From positions 1 to 64,000 of the forward strand of contig PYER01000004.1 in NCBI GenBank assembly GCA_003017855.1: a DNA stretch of 64,000 nucleotides. The letters run 5' to 3'. Position numbers and translations under genes: made by a program. Shown piece after piece: positions 1 to 9,330 of the stretch. The notes below the pieces were generated by a model. That model searched no databases, had not been told where the DNA came from, and saw nothing but the letters and a program-made list of their open reading frames with translations. Source of the DNA: a filamentous cyanobacterium CCT1. Its GTDB lineage: Bacteria > Cyanobacteriota > Cyanobacteriia > Phormidesmidales > Phormidesmidaceae. Position 1 is the stretch's first letter. Every line of letters starts with the position of its first letter.

Positions 1-1
1 G

Positions 2-244
2 TTGGGGGGTGGGGCGCTGGGGCTGTCGGTCTTTTTAGAGGCTCGGCACGCTGCTGTCGATACAGGCATTGGTTTGCTGCTGCTCGGCCAGGGCGTAACC
101 GTGTTTGGCTGGCTGACCCTTTGGGAAGCTTTGGCCAACGTGCTCTGGCACTGGCGGCCCCTGTATCAGCAGCTGCGCATGAGCCAGCGATTGCAGAGCG
201 CGCCGCTAGAACTCACCACCCACCAGACCCTGACGATTACATAG
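2..244 (+). CDS. C-terminal fragment of a membrane protein (truncated by window start)
   Basis: Open from the window edge to the stop at 244; hydrophobic segment GIGLLLLGQGVTVFGWLTLWEAL. Confidence 0.5.
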   Translation: MGGGALGLSVFLEARHAAVDTGIGLLLLGQGVTVFGWLTLWEALANVLWHWRPLYQQLRMSQRLQSAPLELTTHQTLTIT

Positions 245-258
245 AAACCAAGAATTTT

Positions 259-1113
259 ATGACTTCTACCGACAATCGTTTGACCAAACCCGCCGACTCC
301 CCAACCCTGATGCCGATCGCTCATCTGGACTGGGCCAGCAAAGAAACCATCCTGGCTCGAGCCAGCATTGTGGGTGAGCGCCTATCGCTCAAAACCCTGG
401 ACCGTACCGAGCTGTTGGCCACCAATCCACTCATTATTCGAGCTGGTGCCACGGGCTGTGCCGTACTGCTGCGTTACGGCGTCATTATTACCTTTGATCT
501 CGGTACCGATGAGGAAAATGCCCTGCTCAACATGCTGCGGCCCCACATTATTGAACCGATCGACTCAGCCATTTCAGAAGAACTGGCGATCGCCTTTCGA
601 CCCCAGGCCAAAGAGCGCCTGGAGGGCAGCGTGCTCTGGCTGCAAAGTTACAGCGCTGAGCGCCTGCAGGTGGTGGCCGAAGCCCTGGGCAAGAGCGTTG
701 TGTTGAACTATTACGAGATCGAGATTGCCGACATCTTTCAATCGCTCAAGCCCTTCACCATTGGCATTCAGGGTAAGAATGTGCGATCGCCCAAAGAAGA
801 AGACCTGCTCAACTACATTGGCGGCACCCTGCTGATTCAGCAAAAGATGTTTGGCATTGTGGAGGTGGGCGAAAAGCCCGACCCAGTTTGGGATGACCCC
901 ACCCTCGATCGCCTCTATCTCCGGCTTGAGGATGAATACGAGCTGCGGGAGCGATTGGTCATTTTGGAGCAAAAGCTGGCGCTGATTTCAAAGACGGTAG
1001 AAACGTCGCTCAACCTCCTGCAGCGCAACAGCAGCCACCGGGTAGAGTGGTACATTACGATTTTGATCGTGATTGAGATTGGGCTGGCCATCTACGAAAT
1101 TTTGACGCGATAG
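259..1113 (+). CDS. RMD1/YagE family (DUF155) protein
   Basis: Internal ATG (MTSTDNRL) of the ORF 121-1113; DUF155-like GVIITFDLGTDEEN... and C-terminal RVEWYITILIVIEIGLAIYEI TM segment. Confidence 0.8.
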   Translation: MTSTDNRLTKPADSPTLMPIAHLDWASKETILARASIVGERLSLKTLDRTELLATNPLIIRAGATGCAVLLRYGVIITFDLGTDEENALLNMLRPHIIEPIDSAISEELAIAFRPQAKERLEGSVLWLQSYSAERLQVVAEALGKSVVLNYYEIEIADIFQSLKPFTIGIQGKNVRSPKEEDLLNYIGGTLLIQQKMFGIVEVGEKPDPVWDDPTLDRLYLRLEDEYELRERLVILEQKLALISKTVETSLNLLQRNSSHRVEWYITILIVIEIGLAIYEILTR

Positions 1114-1135
1114 CAGAGTATTAATGGAGTAGGCG

Positions 1136-1963
1136 ATGGACATCCTCAAAATCGCGGCGTTTTCCGATGGCGATACCGGTGGCAACCCGGCGGGCGTGCT
1201 AATTGCTGATGCCCACCCCAGCGAAGCCGAGATGCGGCAAATTGCAGCAGAGGTCGGCTTTTCAGAAACGGCGTTTGCGGCCCCGGCTGGCTCTGGCTGG
1301 CGAGTGCGCTACTTTTCGCCCGAGTCTGAGGTGCCCTTCTGCGGCCACGCCACGATCGCTCTGGGGGCGGCTCTGGCCCTGCAGCAGGGCGACGGCGTGT
1401 TTCCCCTCAGCCTCAACGCCGCCGAGATCACCGTAGAGGGGCAGCGCAGCCCTCTGTCTGCCGCGCTGCAGTCGCCGCCTACGCGCAGTGCCGCCGCCCC
1501 GCCACAGCTGGTGGCCGACGTACTCAATTTATTTGGCTACAGCGAGGCCGACCTCGACCCCAAGCTGCCGCCTGCCCTGGCCCACGGCGGTGCCGACCAC
1601 CTGGTGCTGGGGCTTACAACCCGCGCCGCCCTCAGCGCCATGCGCTACGACCTGGCCGTCGGTCGCGACCTGATGAACCGCGAGGGCCTGGTCACCATCT
1701 GCTGGGTCTACGCCGAAACTCCGCAGCGGTTTCACACCCGCAACCCGTTCGCGTCGGGCGGCGTGTACGAAGACCCGGCAACCGGGGCGGCAACGGCGGC
1801 GCTGGCCGGGTACCTGCGCGATATCGGCTGGCCCCACGGCGGCGCGATCGAGGTTACTCAGGGCGAAGACATGGGCATGCGATCGCGCCTGCAGGCCGAA
1901 ATTTCGCCCACTCCCGGCAGCTCCATTCGGGTGTCGGGCACCGCTCGCCTGATGGAGAGCTAG
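1136..1963 (+). CDS. PhzF family phenazine biosynthesis-like isomerase
   Basis: GDTGGNPAGV, EVPFCGHATIALG and EDPATGAAT motifs of the PhzF family. Confidence 0.9.
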   Translation: MDILKIAAFSDGDTGGNPAGVLIADAHPSEAEMRQIAAEVGFSETAFAAPAGSGWRVRYFSPESEVPFCGHATIALGAALALQQGDGVFPLSLNAAEITVEGQRSPLSAALQSPPTRSAAAPPQLVADVLNLFGYSEADLDPKLPPALAHGGADHLVLGLTTRAALSAMRYDLAVGRDLMNREGLVTICWVYAETPQRFHTRNPFASGGVYEDPATGAATAALAGYLRDIGWPHGGAIEVTQGEDMGMRSRLQAEISPTPGSSIRVSGTARLMES

Positions 1964-2017
1964 GGCCGGGGTTGTGAATGAAAAACAGACCTCTAGTGCT
2001 CTGTCAAGCCTAAGGTC

Positions 2018-2074
2018 GTAGATTGGGTGGCGCGCTAGCAGAACTTAACAAGGCTGACTGCTAACAAGCTAGTT
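2018..2074. repeat. Partial/degenerate copy of a 76-bp MITE/REP-like element
   Basis: GTAGATTGGGTGGCGCGCTAGCAGAAC (2018-2044) matches the reverse complement of 62308-62334 at 26/27 positions; degenerate similarity continues. Confidence 0.7.
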
Positions 2075-2099
2075 CCACCATCCCACTTCCCTTCACCCC

Positions 2100-2447
2100 T
2101 CACCCTTCACCCTTCGGCAAATACTTCACCAACGCCTTCATAACCTCATCAGGGCCAAACTGAAGGGGGCGATCGGCGTTGGGGGCTGAGAGAAAGTCTG
2201 TCCACTCGAAGATCTCGGCAAAGCCGAGTTGGTGCAGGGCAACAACGATGGAGCTGACGGACTGTTTGCTGCCGATGACGAGGATTTTGACGGGTTCGCG
2301 GTCGGGGTGGGGGTAGCTGTGGAGCTTGAGGGTGAGTTCGAGGTGGAGTGGCCCGGTGGTGTCGGGGTTGAGGATACGGGCACTGTAGCGGGCAGTAGGG
2401 TTGGATTGCATAGCAAGCTCCTGCTTTGGCGTCAAAATGGATGCCAA
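2100..2447 (-). CDS. conserved cyanobacterial hypothetical protein
   Basis: 115-aa ORF with plausible composition (KILVIGSKQSVSSIVVALHQLGF). Confidence 0.6.
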   Translation of the reverse strand: MASILTPKQELAMQSNPTARYSARILNPDTTGPLHLELTLKLHSYPHPDREPVKILVIGSKQSVSSIVVALHQLGFAEIFEWTDFLSAPNADRPLQFGPDEVMKALVKYLPKGEG

Positions 2448-2522
2448 GATTATGGCGTCAGTTTTGACTACGTCAACCCTTTAGATGCTGGAGAGAATAT
2501 GATCCTCTGAAAAGATAGGGGC

Positions 2523-2750
2523 ATGGGAAAAGCCGGAGCCGCCCTCAAGCAAGTGCTTGAGACTTACAACATCAGCCAGTACAGCCTTGCCGCCGTGCTG
2601 GATGTTGAGCGCAATAATGTGTACCGATGGGCGAATGAGAAGCGCGACCCGTCGGCAGAAACAGTAGTTGAAGTTGTCCGAGCACTTAAATCAATGAATC
2701 CTGAAGCGGCTGAGACGTTTGTCAAGCTTTATTTAGGCAACGAAATCTGA
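2523..2750 (+). CDS. XRE-like helix-turn-helix transcriptional regulator
   Basis: ISQYSLAAVLDVERNNVYRWANEKRDPSAETVVEVVRAL is a compact HTH. Confidence 0.75.
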   Translation: MGKAGAALKQVLETYNISQYSLAAVLDVERNNVYRWANEKRDPSAETVVEVVRALKSMNPEAAETFVKLYLGNEI

Positions 2751-2829
2751 CCTATCCGTAGGGAAAAGAAGTCCCAACGTTCTAGGGGTTAAGTATTAAC
2801 GCGGACAGGGCACTGGTTAAGCCCTACTG

Positions 2830-3018
2830 AGAACCCGCAAACGGAAACACAGAACTACTTTGCCCTTAAGCAGAACTATTTAGCGACTAACGAGAACTAA
2901 TTTACGCTTAAGCAGAACTGATTAGCGATTACACAGAACTATTTAGCGACTAACGAGAACTGGTTTACGCTTAAGCAGAACTGGTTAACGACTACACAGA
3001 ACTGGTTAGCGACTAACC
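2830..3018. repeat. 21-bp tandem repeat array (nine units, 63-bp higher-order pattern)
   Basis: Units start exactly at 2830, 2851, 2872, 2893, 2914, 2935, 2956, 2977 and 2998; eight begin AGAACT; last unit contains perfect palindrome CTGGTTAG-CGA-CTAACCAG (3002-3020). Confidence 0.95.
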
Positions 3019-3212
3019 AGTAGGCATTAATCCGGTTTGCTTATGTATTAAGCGTTAAGGTATAAGCGAGCGTGGGTAGGGAGTAGGCGATCGTAGCTAA
3101 GGAGAACTGCTCAAAGCTGAGATAGAAGCTTTAGGGTGCTGGGACTGGGCGATGTTCATTTCATGATGGTGTCGCGATACGATAGGAGTAGGTTCACATC
3201 AGGGAAAGGTGA

Positions 3213-3416
3213 ATGTTACAAGACGCTTCGATTATAAGTACGTCACCTGAGGTAATGAGTGGGACGCCTGTGTTTGCAGGTACCCGAGTGCCTATCGCCA
3301 CGCTGTTTGACTATCTCAATGCGGGTGAGTCGGTTGACGATTTTTTAGAAGGCTTTCCGACGGTAAAGCGGGCGGCGGTGTTTTGTCTACTGGAAGAAGC
3401 CGGTAAGCAACAGTAG
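3213..3416 (+). CDS. DUF433 domain-containing protein (putative antitoxin)
   Basis: SPEVMSGTPVFAGTRVPIATLFDYLNAGESVDDFLEGFPTV is the DUF433 signature. Confidence 0.85.
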   Translation: MLQDASIISTSPEVMSGTPVFAGTRVPIATLFDYLNAGESVDDFLEGFPTVKRAAVFCLLEEAGKQQ

Positions 3417-3501
3417 TCGTATTAGAGTAACGGGACTGAGGCCATGTTTGAGTTAGCCTCTGATATGGGCCATTGAGATTTGTTGTAGTGGGGTTTAAGC
3501 A

Positions 3502-3714
3502 ATGGAAGATAGTCTCACAATTCTACTTACACCAGAACTCAGGGCAGCAGTAGATCGGCTGACCGAAACCGAGGGGCTATCGCCGGAGGGGCTAGTTCAG
3601 AGGGCTTTGCAAGAGTTTGTCTTTGTGCATCAGTTCAGGTCGCTGCGGGAGCAGCTTTTGCAAAAGGCGCAGGCTGACTATACAGACAATGACATCTTTG
3701 AGATGGTGTCATGA
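3502..3714 (+). CDS. putative ribbon-helix-helix antitoxin
   Basis: LTPELRAAVDRLTETEGLSPEGLVQRALQEF; stop overlaps the ATG of a decayed PIN ORF (ATGA). Confidence 0.6.
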   Translation: MEDSLTILLTPELRAAVDRLTETEGLSPEGLVQRALQEFVFVHQFRSLREQLLQKAQADYTDNDIFEMVS

Positions 3715-3855
3715 AGCTGGTATTGGATACTAATTTGAATCGCGGGTAATGTATCCTGCATCGTCACAGGTGATAAGGATCTGCTAACACTCGGCGTGTT
3801 TGAAACCATCGATATCCTGCTACCAGAGATTTTGCAGCTTACGAGGATCGGCTAG
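3711..3855 (+). pseudogene. internally deleted, frameshifted PIN-domain toxin remnant
   Basis: ATG at 3711 reads MKLVLDTNLNRG*; +1 frame from 3739 reads IAGNVSCIVTGDKDLLTLGVFETIDILLPEILQLTRIG*, like a PIN C-terminus. Confidence 0.75.
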
Positions 3856-3958
3856 CTTCTGGTTGAAAATGGCGGCACTGTGCCCTTTGTCAGTGAATGT
3901 ATTGGGTGGTGGGAATTGCCCACCCTACTCACTCTAGTACTGAGTCCTTGCCAAGAAT

Positions 3959-6493
3959 TTATTTCTTTTGATAGTATTTTTCAGAATACTCCGTCCTAAG
4001 AGAATTAATGTCAAGCTTATGGATGCCTAGCCATTCTTGAATCTTTTGATCGCCAATATCATTTGTTTTATAATCTTTGAATTCCTTAAAGAAAGAAGTT
4101 ACACTGCTTTTTAGACTCCTAAGCTTTCCTTTTCGCATAATTTCTGTTTCATATGCGAAATTACCCTGGTTTGAAGCAGTTTTAGTCGGAATAACCAGAA
4201 TCCTTTTAACTTTATTAGTTTTGTATTCTTGCTCAAACCAAGCGCAATGATTATTAAATTGTCCGATTTCACTTTTCGAGATCTCATTTCTTGAATCATC
4301 AACTTCGCTTTTACATTCAAACAAGAAATACTCATTCTCGACACAGCACCATAGGTTATCAGGACCTTTCTTAAATTCCTTATCTGGTCGTTGGCTTAGA
4401 AAACCAATCACTGATCCCAGTTCTTGCAATGACCGCTCAAATTTCTCAGCAGATTCACCAAAACTTAGAGAGGAAAGAATTGCGTTTACTGATAAAGCTA
4501 GTTCCTCATAGCTCTCAAATGAACCAACCCAATCTCTTATTATTTTTACTCGGCTTTCGTTAATATAGCTTAATTTTTTATAGCTTATTCCTTCCTGGGG
4601 TTTGAGCAGTTGCATGTTACTTTTAAATGCACTGATCTGGGTTTTAATTGCATCAAGTCTACTGATTTTATGTTTATACCTAGCAAGAGTTTGAAGATGC
4701 CAGCCTTTTTCCAAAATATCGTCTGTGCAGTGTTCGTCTATAATCTTTTGGATGAAAGCAATAGCCTCTTCAGGCTCACCTCGGAAAAAGCTTTCCTCAG
4801 CTTTTCTCTCAAGCTCTAAAATATCTATAATTTTTGATATTGGGTCGTCTCCTAGAATAGCTGAATCCATTTCATGTTTATAAAACTCCTTCCAACCATC
4901 TTCCCTTCTTAAGCATTGATTAATCAAATCTTTGATTATCTTAAAAGGCTCATCTCTGTATTGTTCATCTTCTTCCCTAGAGAGCTGGATAATCTCAAAT
5001 CCAATATCTATTTGCTTTTTGGTCTGAGAAGAAAAGTATTTACTAGAAGATGAGCTTTTGATGAATTTTACTAAATCATTGCCAACAAGCAAAATAACAC
5101 TATAGTCCTTTTCTCCTCTAACGCTCCTTCCTAAGCCCTGCTCAATTTTTTGGGCAGTCTTTGTATTTATAATCTCACTTGTAGAACGACAAGATTCTTC
5201 GTACCTTTCCGTTAGAGATTCTGCGAATGGACAAGAATCAAGGATAAGAATGCGACATGCATCATCAGGCAAGTCTATGCCATCATATTTGTTGGCAAAA
5301 ACCACGGTCTTTTGAGTGTTGCCTGTTTTTAATTTGCTAACTTCTAAAAAAATGTTGTGTCTATCCGCAATTACTGACCCTAGTTCTTTATAAAAATTCG
5401 TTTTTTTGCCGCTTGGAGTAATGACAACTATCCCTGGCTTAAAGTCCTCATGCGGTTTAGCGAATTTATTGATGATTAAGTTCCTATCTAGATTCTCATG
5501 TATTAAAGATGGAATGAGAATCATTTTTTCGCCAGACCATTTTTCTTTCTCTGAGACAAGCGGACTTTTGACAGCTTTAGAATTTAAGCCTAAGCCTTTT
5601 ATGAAAAAAGAGTCATTTTGCGTCGTAGCTGACATCAGAACTCTATGAGAAGCTTGTGTGAAAGTTCCAAAACTATTGATAGGGTTTAGGAAGGTAGATA
5701 TTTCTACTTCTTTACCACTAAAAAAACATTGGCAATTTTCAATATTGTCTTTGATCGCAGGCCATGCAAACTTAACACTTAGATCTTCAAGGTGTTTTAA
5801 TAAGATTTTTAAGACTTCGGATTTCTTGTCTTGCCAGCTCCAGTATGGCACAGGAAGCAAAGTGTTATACTCGCCACTTTCTATTTCCAAAAAACTTCCT
5901 TCTCCCTGCTCTCTTAAATCATCTTCAAAGAGTCGGAACAGTTTTTTGTAGAGATCGTTATCTTGCTTAGCTTTGATCTTAAAGGATTCGCTTATGGAGT
6001 CTATGCAAGCATGAGAATCATCTATAACAATTGATTCAACTTTTTCATGTTTTCCCCCAAACCCAAATTTTGACCTTCCATTAAAGACTTTTTGAACGTG
6101 AGTGACTAATATATTTTCTGAATTTTGAAATGAATCTGGCAAAACATTATCTTCTCCAACGACAGAATAGGGTATTCCAAATTTCTCTGCTTCTTGGCAA
6201 GTCTGCTGAACCAAGTATATGTTAGGGCATATGTATAAGCAAGGGCCTTTCCCTTCATTCAGTCTTGATTGAAGTATTAGCAATCCAATCAAGGTCTTGC
6301 CTTTGCCAGTATGAAGCTTTATGATTAAGTCTTTGTCTTCTTTGCGACTTTCCCACCATTTGTTTAGTATTTCTTTCTGAACTTCACGTAGTTCTCCTGT
6401 TTCACTTTTTCTATCTAAAGAATCATAGATTTCAATTGGATTCGTTTTCTTCTCAATTGATTTTAAGCCTAATCTTTTTTTGAAATCAATCAT
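3959..6493 (-). CDS. Rad3/DinG-like SF2 helicase with C-terminal PD-(D/E)xK nuclease-like domain
   Basis: Walker A HTGKGKT, Walker B VIDDSHA, VLMSATT, motif VI QGLGRSVRG; C-terminal GPDNLW-x-YFLFECKSE; visibly AT-rich relative to flanks. Confidence 0.8.
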   Translation of the reverse strand: MIDFKKRLGLKSIEKKTNPIEIYDSLDRKSETGELREVQKEILNKWWESRKEDKDLIIKLHTGKGKTLIGLLILQSRLNEGKGPCLYICPNIYLVQQTCQEAEKFGIPYSVVGEDNVLPDSFQNSENILVTHVQKVFNGRSKFGFGGKHEKVESIVIDDSHACIDSISESFKIKAKQDNDLYKKLFRLFEDDLREQGEGSFLEIESGEYNTLLPVPYWSWQDKKSEVLKILLKHLEDLSVKFAWPAIKDNIENCQCFFSGKEVEISTFLNPINSFGTFTQASHRVLMSATTQNDSFFIKGLGLNSKAVKSPLVSEKEKWSGEKMILIPSLIHENLDRNLIINKFAKPHEDFKPGIVVITPSGKKTNFYKELGSVIADRHNIFLEVSKLKTGNTQKTVVFANKYDGIDLPDDACRILILDSCPFAESLTERYEESCRSTSEIINTKTAQKIEQGLGRSVRGEKDYSVILLVGNDLVKFIKSSSSSKYFSSQTKKQIDIGFEIIQLSREEDEQYRDEPFKIIKDLINQCLRREDGWKEFYKHEMDSAILGDDPISKIIDILELERKAEESFFRGEPEEAIAFIQKIIDEHCTDDILEKGWHLQTLARYKHKISRLDAIKTQISAFKSNMQLLKPQEGISYKKLSYINESRVKIIRDWVGSFESYEELALSVNAILSSLSFGESAEKFERSLQELGSVIGFLSQRPDKEFKKGPDNLWCCVENEYFLFECKSEVDDSRNEISKSEIGQFNNHCAWFEQEYKTNKVKRILVIPTKTASNQGNFAYETEIMRKGKLRSLKSSVTSFFKEFKDYKTNDIGDQKIQEWLGIHKLDINSLRTEYSEKYYQKK

Positions 6494-6552
6494 TGCGTAT
6501 CCTCTTAGAGTAAATTTTATTGGATTTGATAAATGAAGTCTTTTGGGAATGA

Positions 6553-7512
6553 TCAGGAAAGGTTCCAGTTTTCTCTATGCCATCTTAAGCTCTCTAGGCT
6601 TGGCATGTTTTTTTGATCCTTTGGTAAGTTAATTTTCTCACCGCCAAACTCATTCATCCTTCGACTCTCTATTGCGGCATCTTCCGTGAACCTGTCCGAT
6701 GGGATCAAGATTCGGTAGTTGTCATCCACCCCAAACCAGCCGTGGTCAAACGCCCAGTGGTGGTTCTTACACAGCGCCAGCCCATTCACAAAGCGATCAT
6801 CCCTAAACTCAGCAAACGGCTTAATATGGGCACCATCCACAATGTCTTGCCCATCCGCACTAATAATCCTCAACCCACAAAACGCGCAGCGCTGGTCATA
6901 GAGCGACACCACAATCTTGCGAAACGCTCCATTCCTGACAACAATATTCTCCTCATCCTTCAGGTCTTCAACCCTGTAGGTCGCCCCACCCTCCCGCAAA
7001 AGCTGAGTTTTCACCAGCTCAAACTCATCGATTAATGATAGCTGCTCAATCTCGTTCGAGCGGCCAGCAAACCAGCTATCAATCAGCACCCGTAGCAAAA
7101 TCACCCGCTGCCCTGGGTCTTGCAAAATCGCAAACAGCTCCGGGTCTAGCCACGCATACTGCACCATACGCCGCACCGCCGTCACCCCCTTGCGGCCCAG
7201 CCCCGTCGGCGTTGCCGTTTCACTATCTGGGTAAAACGCCAGGTGCCAAAACCCATCCCCCGTCAAATGCACAAACGGCAGCGAAATATCCGAGCGGTGA
7301 TCGGTTCTAACCAGACTTCGCCAGTACTTCAAAAACGTCGAAATTAGCTCCGGCGACAGCGGCACCTGATTCAACCGCATCTTGCCCTGCTCAATCAGCT
7401 CCATCACCGAAATCAACAGCACAGGCTTGTGTGGCGCAGCCCCGCGCTCCCGGTGCCGGTTGACGTTCAGCTTTGCAAACTTTTTGGCGTAGTATGGCAG
7501 GTCTTTCGGCAT
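6553..7512 (-). CDS. HNH endonuclease (predicted restriction endonuclease, COG3440-like)
   Basis: CAFCGLRI...DGAHIKPFAEFRDDRFVNGLALCKNHHWAFDHGWF. Confidence 0.85.
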   Translation of the reverse strand: MPKDLPYYAKKFAKLNVNRHRERGAAPHKPVLLISVMELIEQGKMRLNQVPLSPELISTFLKYWRSLVRTDHRSDISLPFVHLTGDGFWHLAFYPDSETATPTGLGRKGVTAVRRMVQYAWLDPELFAILQDPGQRVILLRVLIDSWFAGRSNEIEQLSLIDEFELVKTQLLREGGATYRVEDLKDEENIVVRNGAFRKIVVSLYDQRCAFCGLRIISADGQDIVDGAHIKPFAEFRDDRFVNGLALCKNHHWAFDHGWFGVDDNYRILIPSDRFTEDAAIESRRMNEFGGEKINLPKDQKNMPSLESLRWHRENWNLS

Positions 7513-7784
7513 CGTTCAGCCAGAGGGGGCTTCCAGCGCAAGGCTTCCTTCAGCCTGTCCAGATACAGGCCGTAGGCTTCTCCAAAGTAGCCCGGCAGGT
7601 CTTGAAATTCATCGGTTAGTGAAATTTCCTTAACCTCAGCCAGTCGGCCAGGAAACCAGCGGCCCACCAAAACCGCCAATAAGCTCTCCCGGTAAGTAGT
7701 GGCTTGCCAAAAATCAAACAGGTCTTCATCCACGTAGGCGTAGGCGATCGTCTCCTTGACCTCCGCCATTGCCCTCAGCTTCAC
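7467..7784 (-). pseudogene. truncated paralogue of the HNH endonuclease N-terminal region
   Basis: IAYAYVDEDLFDFWQATTYRESLLAVLVGRWFPGRLAEVKEISLTDEF aligns to VQYAWLDPELFAILQDPGQRVILLRVLIDSWFAGRSNEIEQLSLIDEF of the adjacent HNH protein; no HNH motif. Confidence 0.7.
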
Positions 7785-8026
7785 CTTGGCCGCCAGCCCT
7801 GTTTCAAACCTGGGTAATAGCTCTGCGATCGCTGCATCACCGCAGCAGCAAGACCGGCTGGTGGAGTGCTGTGGGCGCGATCAACCCGCAACCGCTTACC
7901 CCAGTTTTACCCCAATCGTGACTTCAGCTATGCCTAAATTGGTCAAAACGACAAAGGTAAGAGCACATTTGAGTGCAGCTTTCGCCTTTAGATATAAGGA
8001 GTTTGGCCCCTAGACTTATCCTGTAA

Positions 8027-8097
<71 letters not shown>

Positions 8098-8213
8098 ACC
8101 TTATCAGCTTTCGAGTATAGCAAACTCAGGGGTGCAATCAAACGTGCCCTGCCTAGGCGAAGCTCAAGGCCCCGCTCATTGCGGCGGTTTGGGCCGGCAT
8201 CAGGTGGAATCCT

Positions 8214-8429
8214 TTGGGCATTGAGCAGGAGGAACTGTCGCTGCTGGCGGCCCTGGTGCTGGCCTACGGGCTTACCATGGTCGGCCCCTTCACCATTGAG
8301 AAGGTTTTGCCCAATAGCCTCAGCCGCGACCATCACCCCCTGCTGCGCTACGCTCCCTACGTCATGGTGGGGCTGCTGTGGAGCCCGATTCTCAAGGCAG
8401 TGACGGCGGCCCTTCCGTATTCTCGATAG
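8214..8429 (+). CDS. small hypothetical membrane protein
   Basis: 71-aa hydrophobic ORF; overlaps the 3' end of the convergent creatininase gene. Confidence 0.45.
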   Translation: MGIEQEELSLLAALVLAYGLTMVGPFTIEKVLPNSLSRDHHPLLRYAPYVMVGLLWSPILKAVTAALPYSR

Positions 8430-9282
8430 TGGATAGGTCGCTGTCGGTATGAATGGCCTCAACCGCAGCGGCCTGCCCGCTCGCCGCGTGGGGCTGGCGA
8501 AAGCGGTAGATGTCTTCTAGGGCGATCGCCCAGCTGGTGGCCAGAGACGCCAGCAGGCGATCGCCCTTTTCTACCGTAGCTACCGTTGGGTCGCCCAACA
8601 CGCCGCTGGCGCTGAGGTCGCGGGTCACCCAGGCAAAGGGCAGCGCCCCTTCCATCGTCAGCCAGCTATCGGTCGGCAAGTTCTGAGGAAACTCGGCCTG
8701 TGCCCGCTCCATCCGCACCTGGTCGGGCAGTATCGACAGCATCAGGCTGGTTTCGGCATCCCCCGCGTGAATGCCCAGCTCAAGCTCTTTCTCGGTGAGC
8801 AAATCAACCGCGCAGTTGGGCACCGCCCACACAAACAGCGGAAACACCATCAGATCGGCGTGGGCCAGGTGTAGGTCGCGGGCCGCAATTTCGAGCACCT
8901 GGGGCTGCCCGCCGTGGGCATTGAGCAGCACCAGCTTGCGAAACCCGGCCCGGTAAACGCTTTCGGCAACGTCGTGAATGACCCGCAGCAGAGTATCCGC
9001 CGAGAGGGTAATAGTGCCCGGAAAGTGCCAGTGTTCGTTCGATTTGCCGTAGTATAGCGGCGGCAGACTGTAGGCCGGTATCGAAGGATCGAGCTGGGCC
9101 AGGGCCTTGCCCAGCACCGTAGTACAAATGGCACTATCGACCGCTAGCGGCAGGTGGGGGCCGTGCTGCTCGATCGCCCCCATGGGCTGCACAATCACGA
9201 CATTCTCGCGATCGGGCATGGCGTCAATCTCAGTCCAGCTCAGGTAGGGAAAGTAGCGGTGGGGCGGAATGGAGGAATGCAT
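8392..9282 (-). CDS. creatininase family protein
   Basis: VIVQPMGAIEQHGPHLPLAVD...NAHGG...HAGDAETS signature. Confidence 0.92.
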   Translation of the reverse strand: MHSSIPPHRYFPYLSWTEIDAMPDRENVVIVQPMGAIEQHGPHLPLAVDSAICTTVLGKALAQLDPSIPAYSLPPLYYGKSNEHWHFPGTITLSADTLLRVIHDVAESVYRAGFRKLVLLNAHGGQPQVLEIAARDLHLAHADLMVFPLFVWAVPNCAVDLLTEKELELGIHAGDAETSLMLSILPDQVRMERAQAEFPQNLPTDSWLTMEGALPFAWVTRDLSASGVLGDPTVATVEKGDRLLASLATSWAIALEDIYRFRQPHAASGQAAAVEAIHTDSDLSTIENTEGPPSLP

Positions 9283-9330
9283 AGAAACGAAGATAAATGG
9301 ACTAGTGTTATGGTTCTCTGACGAATCGGC

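Noticed and set aside
2830-3018. CRISPR array
   Set aside because: Contiguous 21-bp tandem units without unique spacers and no cas genes
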